NCBI RefSeq assembly: GCF_007004655.1
Contig: NZ_ML660089.1
Coordinates: 62,001 to 126,000 of the forward strand
DNA length: 64,000 nt
Direction of reading: 5' to 3'
Origin: Exilibacterium tricleocarpae
GTDB lineage: Bacteria; Pseudomonadota; Gammaproteobacteria; Pseudomonadales; Cellvibrionaceae
This document shows positions 1 through 9,069 of this stretch, one piece after another. The notes under the pieces are model-generated. The model made no database searches. It saw only the letters and a list, made by a program, of their open reading frames with translations, and was not told where the DNA came from. Positions within the stretch are counted from its first letter, which is position 1, and every line of letters starts with the position of its first letter. The translations under genes were made by a program, and so were the position numbers.

Positions 1-745
1 GGCCTGCATCCATGGGCTGGGTCACTGCCGCTTCGATACAACTGACAATATGCTGCGGTGCCAGTTGCCCGCGAGCCCGTTTGGCCAGTTTTTTCCGATA
101 GCCCTCGAACAGCTCGGCGGGGGCTGTTTGGGGGTCAATGTTGATATCCCGCACCCGTTTTAGCGGGGCATCCTCGGCGACCAGCTCGCGGGCGTAGTCG
201 ATGGCCTGGGCGAGCAGATCGCCGTCCGCAAATACCCGGTCCACCAGCCCCAGCCGGGTGGCGGTATCTGCCGGCAGCGGGTTGCCGCCGGTGATCAGAT
301 CGAGAGCCGCCTCGACACCGGCCAGGCGCGGCACTCGCTGGGTGCCGCCGGCACCGGGCAGCAGCCCCAGTTTTACTTCCGGCAAACCCACCCTGGCAGT
401 CGCCATGGCGCAGCGATAGTGGCAGGCCAGGGCCGTTTCGAAACCGCCGCCGAGCGCAGTGCCGTGGAGAGCGGCGATCACCGGTTTGGCCGATGCCTCT
501 ATGGCCAGCAGCATATCGGGCAGGGAAGAGGACTGCGGTGGTTTGCCGAATTCGGTAATATCGGCGCCGGCGATAAAGGTACGGCCCTCGCAGGCCAGCA
601 CTATGGCACGGCTGGTGTCTGTTCCGGCGGCCTCTATCGCTTCGGTGATGCCCTTGCGCACCTGATGGGAAAGTGCATTTACAGGGGGGTTGTTAATGCG
701 AACAATGCCGATATCACCGTTCAGTTCGTAGCTGACAATAGACAT
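1..745 (-). CDS. enoyl-CoA hydratase / 3-hydroxyacyl-CoA dehydrogenase, N-terminal part (runs off window)
   Basis: This is the N-terminal crotonase domain of a multifunctional beta-oxidation enzyme that hydrates enoyl-CoA and, in the missing C-terminal part, would oxidise 3-hydroxyacyl-CoA. Translation from the ATG at 745 gives MSIVSYELNGDIGIVRINNP, then the oxyanion-hole segment FIAGADITEFGKP and the LHGTALGGGFE segment typical of the bifunctional (peroxisomal or FadB-like) crotonases. About 248 codons lie in the window and the reading frame is open at base 1, so the gene is truncated by the window edge, not broken. GGGAG lies just upstream of the ATG. It is divergent from an acyl-CoA dehydrogenase pair, which fits a shared fatty-acid or acyl-CoA degradation locus. 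The dehydrogenase half is inferred from how the crotonase domain resembles fused enzymes; a stand-alone hydratase is less likely because the sequence continues past 245 residues with a linker-like stretch. Confidence 0.85.
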   Translation of the reverse strand, partial: MSIVSYELNGDIGIVRINNPPVNALSHQVRKGITEAIEAAGTDTSRAIVLACEGRTFIAGADITEFGKPPQSSSLPDMLLAIEASAKPVIAALHGTALGGGFETALACHYRCAMATARVGLPEVKLGLLPGAGGTQRVPRLAGVEAALDLITGGNPLPADTATRLGLVDRVFADGDLLAQAIDYARELVAEDAPLKRVRDINIDPQTAPAELFEGYRKKLAKRARGQLAPQHIVSCIEAAVTQPMDAG

Positions 746-986
746 GGGTTTCTCCCGGTCAGTATGACGAGGTTAAGCTCTCGAGTTAAAGGCCAAGCTC
801 TCGGGTTAGCCGCCCCAGGGGTGCCGGTTTGCGGGGCTGAGAGTGTTGCCAGGGCGAGGTTTTATAGCACTTTTAAGGCGTCAATGCATCACTAATTCCA
901 CTGTGCGGAATTGTATGGTAGTTTGGCATTCGATATCCTTACTAGATCAACCGTCGATACGAGTTAACCGACACCAGGAGTTACCC
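746..986. promoter_or_regulatory. divergent promoter region between beta-oxidation genes
   Basis: About 240 bases separate the divergent starts of the crotonase gene and the acyl-CoA dehydrogenase, so both promoters must lie here. No clear operator palindrome was recognised. A Shine-Dalgarno-like ACCAGGAG sits at 972-979, ahead of the ATG at 987. Confidence 0.5.
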
Positions 987-2186
987 ATGAATATTGACCT
1001 CTCCCCGGCAGAGCTGGATTTTCAGGCACAGGTGCGACAGTTCCTCGAAGAGAAACTGCCGTCGCACTACAGCGACAGGGTGCTGAAAGGCCTCTACCTG
1101 AAAAAAGAAGAATATATCGACTGGCAGAAAACGCTCTACCAGCAGGGCTGGGCAGCGACCAACTGGCCGGTGGAGCACGGCGGCACCGGCTGGACCCCGA
1201 CGCAGAAGTATATCTGGGCCAACGAATGCGCGGAGGCCGGCGCGCCGGATGTGATTCCCTTCGGTATGAAAATGGTGGCGCCGGTCATCTACACCTACGG
1301 CAACGATGAACAGAAAGAGCGTTTTTTGCCGGATATTCTCGCCAGTAACGTATGGTGGTGCCAGGGCTATTCCGAGCCCAATGCCGGCTCCGACCTGGCC
1401 TCGTTGAAAACTACCGCGGTGCGCGATGGCGATGACTACCTCGTCAACGGCACCAAGACCTGGACCACGCTCGGTCACTACGGGGACTGGATTTTCTGCC
1501 TGGTGCGCACCGGCCGTCCGGAGGAGAAAAACCAGGAGGCTATCAGCTTCCTGCTGATCGATATGACGACTCCCGGCATCACTGTCTCACCGATTATTAC
1601 CCTCGACGGTCACCGCGAGGTCAACGAAGTGCACTTCGACAATGTGCGGGTGCCGGTGGCGAACCGGGTCGGTGAAGAGGGTGGGGGCTGGACCTATGCC
1701 AAGGTGTTGCTCACCCACGAACGCACGGGCATTGCCCGAGTGGCCAATTCGAAGCGCAGCCTGCGGCAGTTGAAAAAGCTGGCCGCCGAAACCGGCGATG
1801 GCGGCGCCACGTTAATGGAAAACCCGAGCTTTGCGCAAAAGATCACCGAGGTGGAGTTTGACTTGATGGCCCTCGAATACACCGAATTGCGCACACTGGC
1901 GGCAGTCAGTACCGGCAAGGCGCCGGGACCTGAGTCGTCCATTTTGAAAATCAAGGGCACCGAAGTGGCCCAGGCCATCGATGAACTCTATGTCGAGATG
2001 GCCGGTTACTACAGCCTGCCGTTTGTAAAAGAACAATTCGAACCGGACTTCGCCGGCGAGCCTGTCGGCCCCGGTATGGCCGCCGACAGCGCGCCGCATT
2101 ATTTCAACAATCGCAAGGCCTCGATTTACGGAGGCAGTAACGAGATTCAAAAGAATATTATTTGTAAGGCCGTACTGGGTCTTTAA
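987..2186 (+). CDS. acyl-CoA dehydrogenase (first of a pair)
   Basis: A flavoprotein that would introduce a trans-2 double bond into an acyl-CoA, passing electrons to electron-transfer flavoprotein. The 399-residue product is close to the usual family length of 380-400. The N-terminal alpha-helical domain, the central beta segment with WWCQGYSEPNAGSDLASLKT (the flavin/substrate signature), and the C-terminal YGGSNEIQKNIICKAVLGL tail are all visible. The open frame extends upstream to 843, but the ATG at 987 is preferred because ACCAGGAG precedes it and family similarity begins at MNIDLSPAELDFQ. A second family member follows after 41 bases, so the two are probably co-transcribed. Such tandem divergent pairs often form heteromeric enzymes acting on branched, aromatic-side-chain or steroid-side-chain acyl-CoAs; that substrate class is inference only. 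Confidence 0.93.
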   Translation: MNIDLSPAELDFQAQVRQFLEEKLPSHYSDRVLKGLYLKKEEYIDWQKTLYQQGWAATNWPVEHGGTGWTPTQKYIWANECAEAGAPDVIPFGMKMVAPVIYTYGNDEQKERFLPDILASNVWWCQGYSEPNAGSDLASLKTTAVRDGDDYLVNGTKTWTTLGHYGDWIFCLVRTGRPEEKNQEAISFLLIDMTTPGITVSPIITLDGHREVNEVHFDNVRVPVANRVGEEGGGWTYAKVLLTHERTGIARVANSKRSLRQLKKLAAETGDGGATLMENPSFAQKITEVEFDLMALEYTELRTLAAVSTGKAPGPESSILKIKGTEVAQAIDELYVEMAGYYSLPFVKEQFEPDFAGEPVGPGMAADSAPHYFNNRKASIYGGSNEIQKNIICKAVLGL

Positions 2187-2227
2187 CGGCTACACATTTT
2201 AACAGTAAGCGAATTTGGAGAACGACC

Positions 2228-3352
2228 GTGGATTTTTCCTACAGTGAAGAGCAGCAGATGCTGCAGGACAGTATTTCGAAATTTGTCGCCCAGGACTACG
2301 ATTTTGATACCCGCAAAAAAATTATCCAGACCCCTGAGGGTTTCAGCACAGAAAACTGGAAGCTGTTTGCCGACCTCGGCTGGTTGATGGTGCCCTTCGG
2401 CGAAGCCGATGGCGGTCTCGGCGGCTCGGCGACAGACCTGATGGTGGTGATGGAAGAGCTGGGCAAGGGCATAGTGGTCGAGCCCTATCTCGCCTGTGTG
2501 GTGATGGCCGGTGGGCTGGTGGCCGAACTTGGCAGCGAGCAGCAGAAACAGGAGATACTGGGTCCGGTGATGGCCGGAGAACGCCAGCTTGCCTTCGCCT
2601 TTGCCGAGGCGCAGGGGCGCTATAACCTGGCCGATGTCGGCGTGCGCGCGCAGCAGCAGGGGGACGACTGGATCGTCGACGGACACAAGGCCGTGGTGCT
2701 CAACGGCGAGGCCGCCGAGCAATTGGTAGTGTCGGTGCGCACCGCCGGCGATCGCACCGATGCCGCCGGCATCAGCCTTTTGGTTATCGATGCCGGGGCG
2801 CCGGGCGTAACCCGCAAGGGCTACCAAACCGTGGATGGACAACGGGCTGCGGAGGTGACTTTCGATCGGGTAACAGTGCCGGCCGGCGCCGTGCTGGGTC
2901 CGGTTGACCAGGCTCTGCCGGCGATCGAAAAAGTTATCGACCGCGCCACCCTGGCGGTGTGTGCCGAAGCGGTGGGGGCGATGGAGGTGACTTATAAAAA
3001 GACCGTCGAGTATACAAAAACCCGTAAGCAGTTCGGTGTGCCGCTGGCCAAATTCCAGGCATTGCAGCACCGGATGGCGGAAATGTTTATGGAATATGAG
3101 CTGGCCCGCTCCATGTTGTTGATGGCGGCCATGCAACTGGACGCCAGCGACGGCCTGGCGCCAAAAGCGGTGTCGGCGGCAAAAAACCGCATCGGCAAAG
3201 CCGCGCGTTTGATCGGCCAGGAGGCGGTGCAGCTGCACGGGGGTATCGGTGTTACCGAGGAGCTGGATATCGGCCACTATTTCAAGCGCCTGACTACGAT
3301 CCAGTTTATCTTTGGCAGCGGCGACTATCATTTACAGCGGTATCAACAGTAG
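2228..3352 (+). CDS. acyl-CoA dehydrogenase (second of a pair)
   Basis: Second acyl-CoA dehydrogenase-fold protein, 374 residues, starting with a GTG at 2228 preceded by GGAG. It contains the mid-domain, the arginine-containing segment YTKTRKQFGVPLAKFQALQH and the C-terminal VQLHGGIGVTEELDIGHYFK segment, both typical of the family. Compared with its upstream partner it is shorter and more diverged, the pattern expected when two unlike subunits build one enzyme; this is inference from the pairing, not seen directly. It closes with a short tail after FIFGSGDYHLQRY. The gene is in the same direction as, and close behind, the first dehydrogenase. Confidence 0.92.
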   Translation: MDFSYSEEQQMLQDSISKFVAQDYDFDTRKKIIQTPEGFSTENWKLFADLGWLMVPFGEADGGLGGSATDLMVVMEELGKGIVVEPYLACVVMAGGLVAELGSEQQKQEILGPVMAGERQLAFAFAEAQGRYNLADVGVRAQQQGDDWIVDGHKAVVLNGEAAEQLVVSVRTAGDRTDAAGISLLVIDAGAPGVTRKGYQTVDGQRAAEVTFDRVTVPAGAVLGPVDQALPAIEKVIDRATLAVCAEAVGAMEVTYKKTVEYTKTRKQFGVPLAKFQALQHRMAEMFMEYELARSMLLMAAMQLDASDGLAPKAVSAAKNRIGKAARLIGQEAVQLHGGIGVTEELDIGHYFKRLTTIQFIFGSGDYHLQRYQQ

Positions 3353-3448
3353 CGGGCGCCATGGGCTTTGGGCGTTCCGTTGTCGGTATGAAAAGCAAGT
3401 GCGCCGGTGACGGAGGTTGCCGGGGCCGGGCTGTCGTTGAGATCAGTG

Positions 3449-3904
3449 ATGATAAAGATTCGTCCCTATAAATCTTGTGACTGGCCAAGGCTTTGCGAAA
3501 TACACGACTTGTCACGCCTGGATGAGCTGGGCTTAACCGTGGGCACAGATGCGTTTCTCACGCTTGAACAAACGGCTGAAAATGAAGGGCTTTTCGATAA
3601 CAAGCTCTGTGTAGCTGAAGTTGATGGCACCGTGCAGGGGTTTGTTGCCTACAGTGACGGAGAACTGGCATGGCTCTATGTCGATCCTGACTTCTACAGG
3701 AAGGGTGTGGGTCGCGCACTGGTTCGCCGGGCGGTGGCAGACTCGGCGCCGGTAATGGAGCTTGAACTGCTTGAGGGCAATACCCCCGCTTTGGAGCTGT
3801 ATCTTTCCGAGGGCTTTAAAGTCATTAGGCGTATGGAAGGCAGGCTTGCAGGTAATGAAGGGTTTGCCGCGGTGGGACTTGTTTTACGGTTTGAAGGTAA
3901 TTAG
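3449..3904 (+). CDS. GNAT-family N-acetyltransferase
   Basis: A 151-residue GCN5-related acetyltransferase that would move an acetyl group from acetyl-CoA to an amine of unknown acceptor. The fold is shown by the strand LAWLYVDPDFYRKGVGRALV, whose RKGVGRA matches the acetyl-CoA pyrophosphate loop, followed by LELLEGNTPALELYLSEGF (motif B). The frame is open from a GTG at 3407 and a GTG also precedes the ATG; MIKIRPYKSCDW at 3449 is preferred because family similarity begins there. There is no strong ribosome site. Nothing in its neighbours points to a substrate. Confidence 0.83.
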   Translation: MIKIRPYKSCDWPRLCEIHDLSRLDELGLTVGTDAFLTLEQTAENEGLFDNKLCVAEVDGTVQGFVAYSDGELAWLYVDPDFYRKGVGRALVRRAVADSAPVMELELLEGNTPALELYLSEGFKVIRRMEGRLAGNEGFAAVGLVLRFEGN

Positions 3905-3988
3905 CGCTAAGTTGGAGGCGCCCTGTGTACGCATGTCCCGGAGCCTGGCGTGCCATAGCGACCACATACAATAGAGCTTGGGATAAAC

Positions 3989-4432
3989 ATGAGTATACTC
4001 AATCAGTTTCAAATCACGGACAAAATCGCATCCTCCGGGCAGCCCACTGAGGCTCAATTTGAAGAGATTGCCGCCAATGGCTATGAAGCGGTGATCAATT
4101 TAGCGATGCCGGACCATAAAAACGCTGTTGTTAACGAGGGTAGTATAGTGACCTCACTGGGAATGGCTTATATTCATATCCCGGTACCGTTTGATGCACC
4201 AAATCAAGACCATTTGGCGGTGTTTTCAGGTTGTATGGATACGTTAAAGAATAAAAAAGTTTGGGTTCACTGCGTGGTCAACGCTCGTGTTTCGGCCTTT
4301 CTTTTTTGTTATCTGCAGAAACAGAGAGGTCTCTCGGCACAGGCGTCGGTCACACCGATCCTGGAACGATGGCTGCCGGAAATGGATGCTGTCTGGCGGG
4401 AGTTTATCAGCCATGCACCGGAACAACTATAG
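3989..4432 (+). CDS. dual-specificity/tyrosine phosphatase-like protein
   Basis: A 147-residue protein of the small bacterial phosphatase-fold family related to the DUF442 and DSP-PTPase group. The N-terminus (QITDKIASSGQPTEAQFEEI) is typical, with the SGQP element seen in these proteins. The P-loop reads VHCVVNARVSAF. The catalytic cysteine and arginine are separated by four residues, not the five of classic CX5R phosphatases. Similar short loops occur in this subfamily as I know it, so activity on phosphotyrosine is uncertain. It stands alone on the plus strand, with a hairpin terminator about 200 bases downstream. GGGAT sits before its ATG. Confidence 0.78.
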   Translation: MSILNQFQITDKIASSGQPTEAQFEEIAANGYEAVINLAMPDHKNAVVNEGSIVTSLGMAYIHIPVPFDAPNQDHLAVFSGCMDTLKNKKVWVHCVVNARVSAFLFCYLQKQRGLSAQASVTPILERWLPEMDAVWREFISHAPEQL

Positions 4433-4629
4433 CGAGGGGTGGCAGGTCCCAGTCTGTGGCCGCGGGTTTTGATTGTGCGTACTTTCCTGCAGGGCTGAGT
4501 GGTATCTGGGTAACATTTTGGTACAGCGGGATTCCCCTGGTGACAGACGATTCACCTTGGGCGGAACAACGGGAGACATACCGAGACTGAGAGCCATAGA
4601 CTTTAAGGTAAAAATCGATACCCAAGTTT

Positions 4630-4655
4630 GGCCCCTACCGGGGCCTTTGTTGTTT
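4630..4655 (+). terminator. intrinsic terminator after the phosphatase-like gene
   Basis: A perfect six-base-pair GC stem (4630-4635 with 4640-4645, loop TACC) is followed by the T-rich run TTTGTTGTTT on the plus strand. It lies between the plus-strand phosphatase-like gene and the convergent minus-strand actP stop at 4665. The T-tract is on the plus side only. Confidence 0.6.
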
Positions 4656-4664
4656 CTGAACGCC

Positions 4665-6356
4665 TTACAACTGCTCCCGCTCGGACCTGATCAGCAAATC
4701 GGTAAAACTCTGCCGGTCCAGGCTGGCCCTGGCGGAGCTGTCGGTTACCGACACCCACCAGGCCGCCGCAAACGCCGCCGGCATGGTAAAAAGCGCGGGG
4801 TAGTCGTAAGGAAAAACGGCCTCTTGATAACCGAAGATAGCGACCCAAACGTTCGGCCCCAACACCATCAGACCGATGGAGGAAACAAAGCCGGTTGCGG
4901 CGCCGGCGATGGCGCCGCGGGTAGTCATCCGGTCCCAGTACATGGAGAGGATCAGCACCGGAAAGTTTACACTGGCGGCCACCACCATCGGCAGCGCGGC
5001 AATAATGGCGATATTCTGGTGCTGGAAGACAATGCCCAGGGCCACCGCCAGCACGCCCAGTGCTACGGTAACAAGCCGGGTCAGTTTGATTTCCGTCGCC
5101 GCATCCGGCTTGTCGTCGCAGAGAATGCCGGCGTAGAGGTCATGGGAGATCGAGGCGGCGCCGGCTACTGTCAAACCCGCCACCACGGCGAGAATGGTGG
5201 CAAAGGCGACCGCCGACATAAATCCCATCAACAGGCTGCCGCCGAGGGCGTGGGCGAGATGGATGGCCGCCATATTGCCGCCGCCTATCAGGGCGCCGGT
5301 GTCGGTCAGATAGGCGGGATTTCCGGTTACGTGTACGACCGCGCCAAACCCGACGATCACCAGCAGTAAGTAGAAGTAACCGATAAACAACGATGCGTAA
5401 AAAGCCGAGCGGCGCGACTCCCGGGCGTTGGGCACGGTAAACAGTCGCATTAAAATATGGGGCAGACCAAGTATCCCGAACATCATGGATACCAAAATGG
5501 TTGCCACTTGAATGGGATCGTCGTAGAGCGCCCCCGGTTGCAGAATGGCCGTCCCCTTGGGATGGGTTGTCGCCGCTTGCGACAACAACGCTTCGATGTT
5601 GAAGTCGACGCTGACCAACACCAGTATGGCCATGATGGTAATACCGAGCAGTAACAGCACCGCCTTGACAATCTGCACCCAGGTGGTGGCCAGCATACCG
5701 CCGAAGGCGACATAGGCAATTACCAGTACACTGATCACCACCACGGCGATTTCATAGGGCAGGCCGAACAACAACTCGATCAGTTTGCCGGCGCCGACCA
5801 TCTGCGCGATCAGATACATGACCACCACGGAAATGGAGCCCAGCACGGCGATGGCACGGGTGCGCTTTTTCTCCAGCCGCTGAGCCACCACGTCGGTAAA
5901 GGTAAACTTGCCCAGATTGCGTACCCGCTCGGACAGGAGAAACAACAGGATTGGCCAGCCGGCAAAGGCTCCCAGGCCGAAAATCAAACCGTCGAAACCG
6001 GCGCTGAACATCAGCGCCGAAATGCCGAGAAAAGAGGCCGCCGACATAAAATCGCCGGCGATGGCGGCCCCGTTTTGCAGACCGGTGATATTGCCGCCGG
6101 CGGTGTAAAACTCGCTGCTGGTGGAGGTGCGTTTCGAGGCCCAGTAGCTGATTCCGAGGGTGGCGACGACAAATAAAAGAAACAGTGTGATGGCGCTCGG
6201 GTTCAGCGATTGGCGGGTTGCCTCTGTGTCGAGGGCGCCGGCGGCGAGACTGGCGCCGGCGGGCACCAGTGACGCCAGGATTAGCAGCATCGATCGCGCC
6301 GCGACGGTGGTGGATACGCGGGTAAGTGAAAACCGGCGGGCTTTAGCGATCCGCAT
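4665..6356 (-). CDS. actP: cation/acetate-type symporter ActP
   Basis: Inner-membrane sodium:solute symporter of the acetate/glycolate permease group, 563 residues against about 549 in E. coli. After an N-terminal signal-like segment come the strongly conserved stretches LGISYWASKRT, FYTAGGNITGLQNGAAIAGD, FMSAASFLGISALMFSAG, LYLIAQMVGAGKLIELLFG and FGGMLATTWVQIVKA. About 13 membrane helices are expected. The start at 6356 overlaps the last 14 bases of the upstream DUF485 gene, the standard yjcH-actP arrangement, implying coupled translation. It is the last gene of a run that starts with two TonB-dependent receptors, so here it may import a small carboxylate released from a receptor-imported substrate. 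The transported acid could be acetate, propionate, pyruvate or another short acid. Confidence 0.95.
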   Translation of the reverse strand: MRIAKARRFSLTRVSTTVAARSMLLILASLVPAGASLAAGALDTEATRQSLNPSAITLFLLFVVATLGISYWASKRTSTSSEFYTAGGNITGLQNGAAIAGDFMSAASFLGISALMFSAGFDGLIFGLGAFAGWPILLFLLSERVRNLGKFTFTDVVAQRLEKKRTRAIAVLGSISVVVMYLIAQMVGAGKLIELLFGLPYEIAVVVISVLVIAYVAFGGMLATTWVQIVKAVLLLLGITIMAILVLVSVDFNIEALLSQAATTHPKGTAILQPGALYDDPIQVATILVSMMFGILGLPHILMRLFTVPNARESRRSAFYASLFIGYFYLLLVIVGFGAVVHVTGNPAYLTDTGALIGGGNMAAIHLAHALGGSLLMGFMSAVAFATILAVVAGLTVAGAASISHDLYAGILCDDKPDAATEIKLTRLVTVALGVLAVALGIVFQHQNIAIIAALPMVVAASVNFPVLILSMYWDRMTTRGAIAGAATGFVSSIGLMVLGPNVWVAIFGYQEAVFPYDYPALFTMPAAFAAAWWVSVTDSSARASLDRQSFTDLLIRSEREQL

Positions 6357-6669
6357 AAGCTGCCGCCTCGTCTGCCCGGGTATTGCGACCGATCGCGGTG
6401 CTCTTGTCCGCCAGCCGCAGGTAGATAAACTCCAGCAGCAAAAACAGCACGATCAGAAACACGAAATAGGCCAGGGCGAAGACAACAGGCGAGGTGGCGG
6501 TAACGGTTTTGGCAAACAGCTCGCGCAGCGGTCCATAGCCAAGGGCAAAGCCCCCGTAGAGGACGCAGACAATGGCGGAAAAACCGAATCGCAGTTGCAG
6601 GCGACGGCGGATGATCTGCCGCTCTACCGGCGCCAGCGCCGGCGACAGTGGGGGCGAAGTTACTGGCAT
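6343..6669 (-). CDS. yjcH: DUF485 inner-membrane protein (YjcH-like)
   Basis: A 108-residue membrane protein with two hydrophobic helices (about residues 30-50 and 60-85: SAIVCVLYGGFALGYG and VFALAYFVFLIVLFLLLEFI). Family members are nearly always encoded directly before an ActP-type symporter and are thought to assist it, though their role is not settled. Its stop overlaps the actP start. The start at 6669 lies 30 bases after the stop of the upstream TonB-dependent receptor, which supports co-transcription with it. Confidence 0.9.
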   Translation of the reverse strand: MPVTSPPLSPALAPVERQIIRRRLQLRFGFSAIVCVLYGGFALGYGPLRELFAKTVTATSPVVFALAYFVFLIVLFLLLEFIYLRLADKSTAIGRNTRADEAAAYADR

Positions 6670-6699
6670 GGATGGCTCTCCCGTAAGTAGCGCTATTGT

Positions 6700-8943
6700 C
6701 TAGTAACTGTAGGTGACTGTCACCCCTGAGGTGCGCGGCGGTCCAAACGGCGCGAAGGCGATTTCGCCACCGCGCTGGGTAAAGACGTGCGTGCGGTATT
6801 CCTCTTCGCGCAGGTTCTTGACCCAGGCGGCTACCTCCCACTGGTCGTTGGCGGACTGCCAGGCCAGGCGCGCATCCCAGAGTCGATAGCGGGGGATAAC
6901 TGCCTGGGCGTTGTTGTCGGGGTCGTAAAAACTGTGGTCTTGAAAGCGGTAATCGAGTTTTGCCGTCAGTCGTCCCATGGCATCGAGATCCCAGTGATAC
7001 TTGGTATAAAAACTGGCGGTCTTGCGCGGTGCCTGGCGCAGCTTGTTGCCTGAGAAATCGGGAATAACCGGATTGCCGGCACCGTCATCGTTGGGGGTAC
7101 TCGGTGTGAACTCGTCGAATTCGGCATTCAGATAGGCAAAACTGCCGCCGAGTTCCAAGGCTTCTGTAGGCACCAGCATAAACTCGATTTCGATACCATC
7201 GATGGTCGCCGTGGCTGCGTTTTCGGTAATAAACTCACCGAAGGTGCCGCCGGCCGGTAAAAAGAAACGGGTGACCTGAAGATCCTCATAGTCAGTGTAA
7301 AAAACGCTGGCGTTTAACCGCAGGCGGTTTTCCCACCACTGCGATTTCAAACCGATTTCAAAACTGGTGGCCTCCTCGGGATCAAACGGCGTGGTGGCCC
7401 GTTCGGCCGTTGACGAGGAACCGGTAAAGCCGCCGCTTTTAAAGCCGGTGGAAACACTGCCGTAGAGCAGGATGTCCTCGGCCACGGCCCAATCCAATGC
7501 CAGCCGGCCGGAGACATTGTCCCAGCTCTCATCCGCCGCAACAGTGTCAAAGGGCTGTAGTAAAACGGCCGCTCCCGTCACCTCATTGGCGACTTTGATT
7601 TCTTTCTCTTCGGTGGAATAGCGCAGGCCGGCAGTGAGTGACAGGTCGTCCGTGAAGTTGTAGGAGCCCTGCCCGTAGACGGCCCAACTGGTGGATTCAT
7701 TCTCCTGAAAAGATGTCTGTTCGCTGGCGAAAGAGGTGAAGGGGAAGGTCTCGGCGCGCTCGATATCTTCGAGGCTGTAGAAAACCCCGAGCACCCACTC
7801 CACCGCGATGTTGCCGCTCGAGGTCAGGCGCAGTTCCTGGGTGACCTGCTGTGTGTCCTCAACGGCGGCGTTGTTGACGTCGAGGAAGAAGCCGGTGGCG
7901 GCGGGCGCACCGGGCCCGGCGCTCGACGGCGGCAGGCCTTCGGAATCCTCCAGCCAGTCAAAGTCGCTTTCGCGATAGCTGGTTATCGAAGTCAGGGTCA
8001 TCGCGTCCAGGGCCCAGTTGACTTTAACGCTGTAGCCGTTTACCTGGCGATCGGTAAACCCCTCGGTTTCGGCCAGTGTGGTGTAGGGGTCGCCGGCACC
8101 GCCCAGCGCCCGGTTGACTGCCAGTGGGTCGAGGTTATCGCCGTTGCCGGAGCGGCCGACCCCGCCCACCGGTTCCCGGTTGCTGGCGCCGAGTTCGTCA
8201 TCGGCACCGTCGGCACTGAACATGATTTCAATGTCGTCGTTGAGTAGCCAGCGCAGTTGGGCGCGCCAGGCCAGGGTTTCCTGCTCGCCCCAATCGTCGC
8301 CGCTCGGCAGGTGGCGCAGAAACCCGTCGCTCTCGCGGCGACTGAAGGCTATTTTTCCAAACAGGTTTTCGGCCAGGGCGCCGCTCAGCAAACCGCCGGT
8401 GTCATTGCGGCCGTAGTTGCCGAAGGACTGGCGCACGCGGACTTCAGTTTTTTCGCCGGGCTTTGAGGTAACGAAATTGATCGAGCCGCCGATGGAGTTC
8501 TTGCCGTACAGGGTGCCTTGCGGACCGCGCAACACTTCCACCCGCTCGAGATCGAAGATATCGAACACCTGGGCGGTGCGGGCGGCGATATACACATCGT
8601 CGATGGAGACCACGGTGGAGTCACTGGCGGCGGCGCCGTCCTCCTTGGTGCCGATACCGCGAATGGCAATTTCCGGCTGGCCGGCGCTGAATGCGGCGAA
8701 CACCATACCCGGGGTGCGGTTGCCGATGTCCTCCAGACCGGCGACACCGTCCTCGCGCAGTTGGTCGCCGCTAAAGGCGCTGATGGCGAGCGGTACCTCC
8801 TGGAGGCTCTCCGCGCGTTTTTGCGCGGTGACCAGGATTTCCTCGATACCGGCGTTACTCTGCGCCAGCGTGGGTTGGGAAGTGCCGGCGGCCGCAGCGA
8901 GGGCCAACAGGTGAAAGCGGTGTCTGGTGAACTCGATCATCAT
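6700..8943 (-). CDS. TonB-dependent outer-membrane receptor
   Basis: Outer-membrane active transporter of about 747 residues. A signal peptide (HRFHLLALAAAAGTSQPTLA) is followed by the TonB box-like IEEILVTAQKRAESLQEVPL. The plug contains ERVEVLRGPQGTLYGKNSIG, and the barrel ends in the aromatic TYSY. GTG 8946, ATG 8943 and ATG 8940 are consecutive in frame; GGAGAG at about 8952-8947 fits an ATG start best. Unlike the receptor encoded just upstream, it has no N-terminal signalling domain, so it would be a plain importer. It lies between that receptor (123 bases away) and yjcH-actP (30 bases away). The plug style with GTLYGKNSIGG is the broad class seen for siderophores, vitamins and complex carbon sources; the ligand cannot be told. 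Confidence 0.93.
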   Translation of the reverse strand: MMIEFTRHRFHLLALAAAAGTSQPTLAQSNAGIEEILVTAQKRAESLQEVPLAISAFSGDQLREDGVAGLEDIGNRTPGMVFAAFSAGQPEIAIRGIGTKEDGAAASDSTVVSIDDVYIAARTAQVFDIFDLERVEVLRGPQGTLYGKNSIGGSINFVTSKPGEKTEVRVRQSFGNYGRNDTGGLLSGALAENLFGKIAFSRRESDGFLRHLPSGDDWGEQETLAWRAQLRWLLNDDIEIMFSADGADDELGASNREPVGGVGRSGNGDNLDPLAVNRALGGAGDPYTTLAETEGFTDRQVNGYSVKVNWALDAMTLTSITSYRESDFDWLEDSEGLPPSSAGPGAPAATGFFLDVNNAAVEDTQQVTQELRLTSSGNIAVEWVLGVFYSLEDIERAETFPFTSFASEQTSFQENESTSWAVYGQGSYNFTDDLSLTAGLRYSTEEKEIKVANEVTGAAVLLQPFDTVAADESWDNVSGRLALDWAVAEDILLYGSVSTGFKSGGFTGSSSTAERATTPFDPEEATSFEIGLKSQWWENRLRLNASVFYTDYEDLQVTRFFLPAGGTFGEFITENAATATIDGIEIEFMLVPTEALELGGSFAYLNAEFDEFTPSTPNDDGAGNPVIPDFSGNKLRQAPRKTASFYTKYHWDLDAMGRLTAKLDYRFQDHSFYDPDNNAQAVIPRYRLWDARLAWQSANDQWEVAAWVKNLREEEYRTHVFTQRGGEIAFAPFGPPRTSGVTVTYSY

Positions 8944-9012
8944 CACTCTCCGTCGTTATTATGGGGTGGTGCTGCGTGTAACACCGCAGCGCCGCCACCC
9001 CTCCACGATTTC

Positions 9013-9069
9013 TGTGACTGTCCGGAATTGATGTGACTGTCCAGAATTGAGATGACTGGGCCGAATTCA
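9013..9069. repeat. three 19-bp direct repeats at the 3' end of the signalling receptor gene
   Basis: Three contiguous 19-base units at 9013-9031, 9032-9050 and 9051-9069. The first two differ at one position and the third is more diverged. Read on the minus strand each contains AATTC, with GGACAGTCA in the two upstream-coordinate units. The third unit contains the receptor's TGA stop codon (9067-9069), so the array starts at the end of the reading frame. Confidence 0.85.

Noticed and set aside
2183-3331. A 382-codon minus-strand frame over the second acyl-CoA dehydrogenase
   Set aside because: Antisense shadow of a well-conserved GC-rich gene; no family similarity seen.
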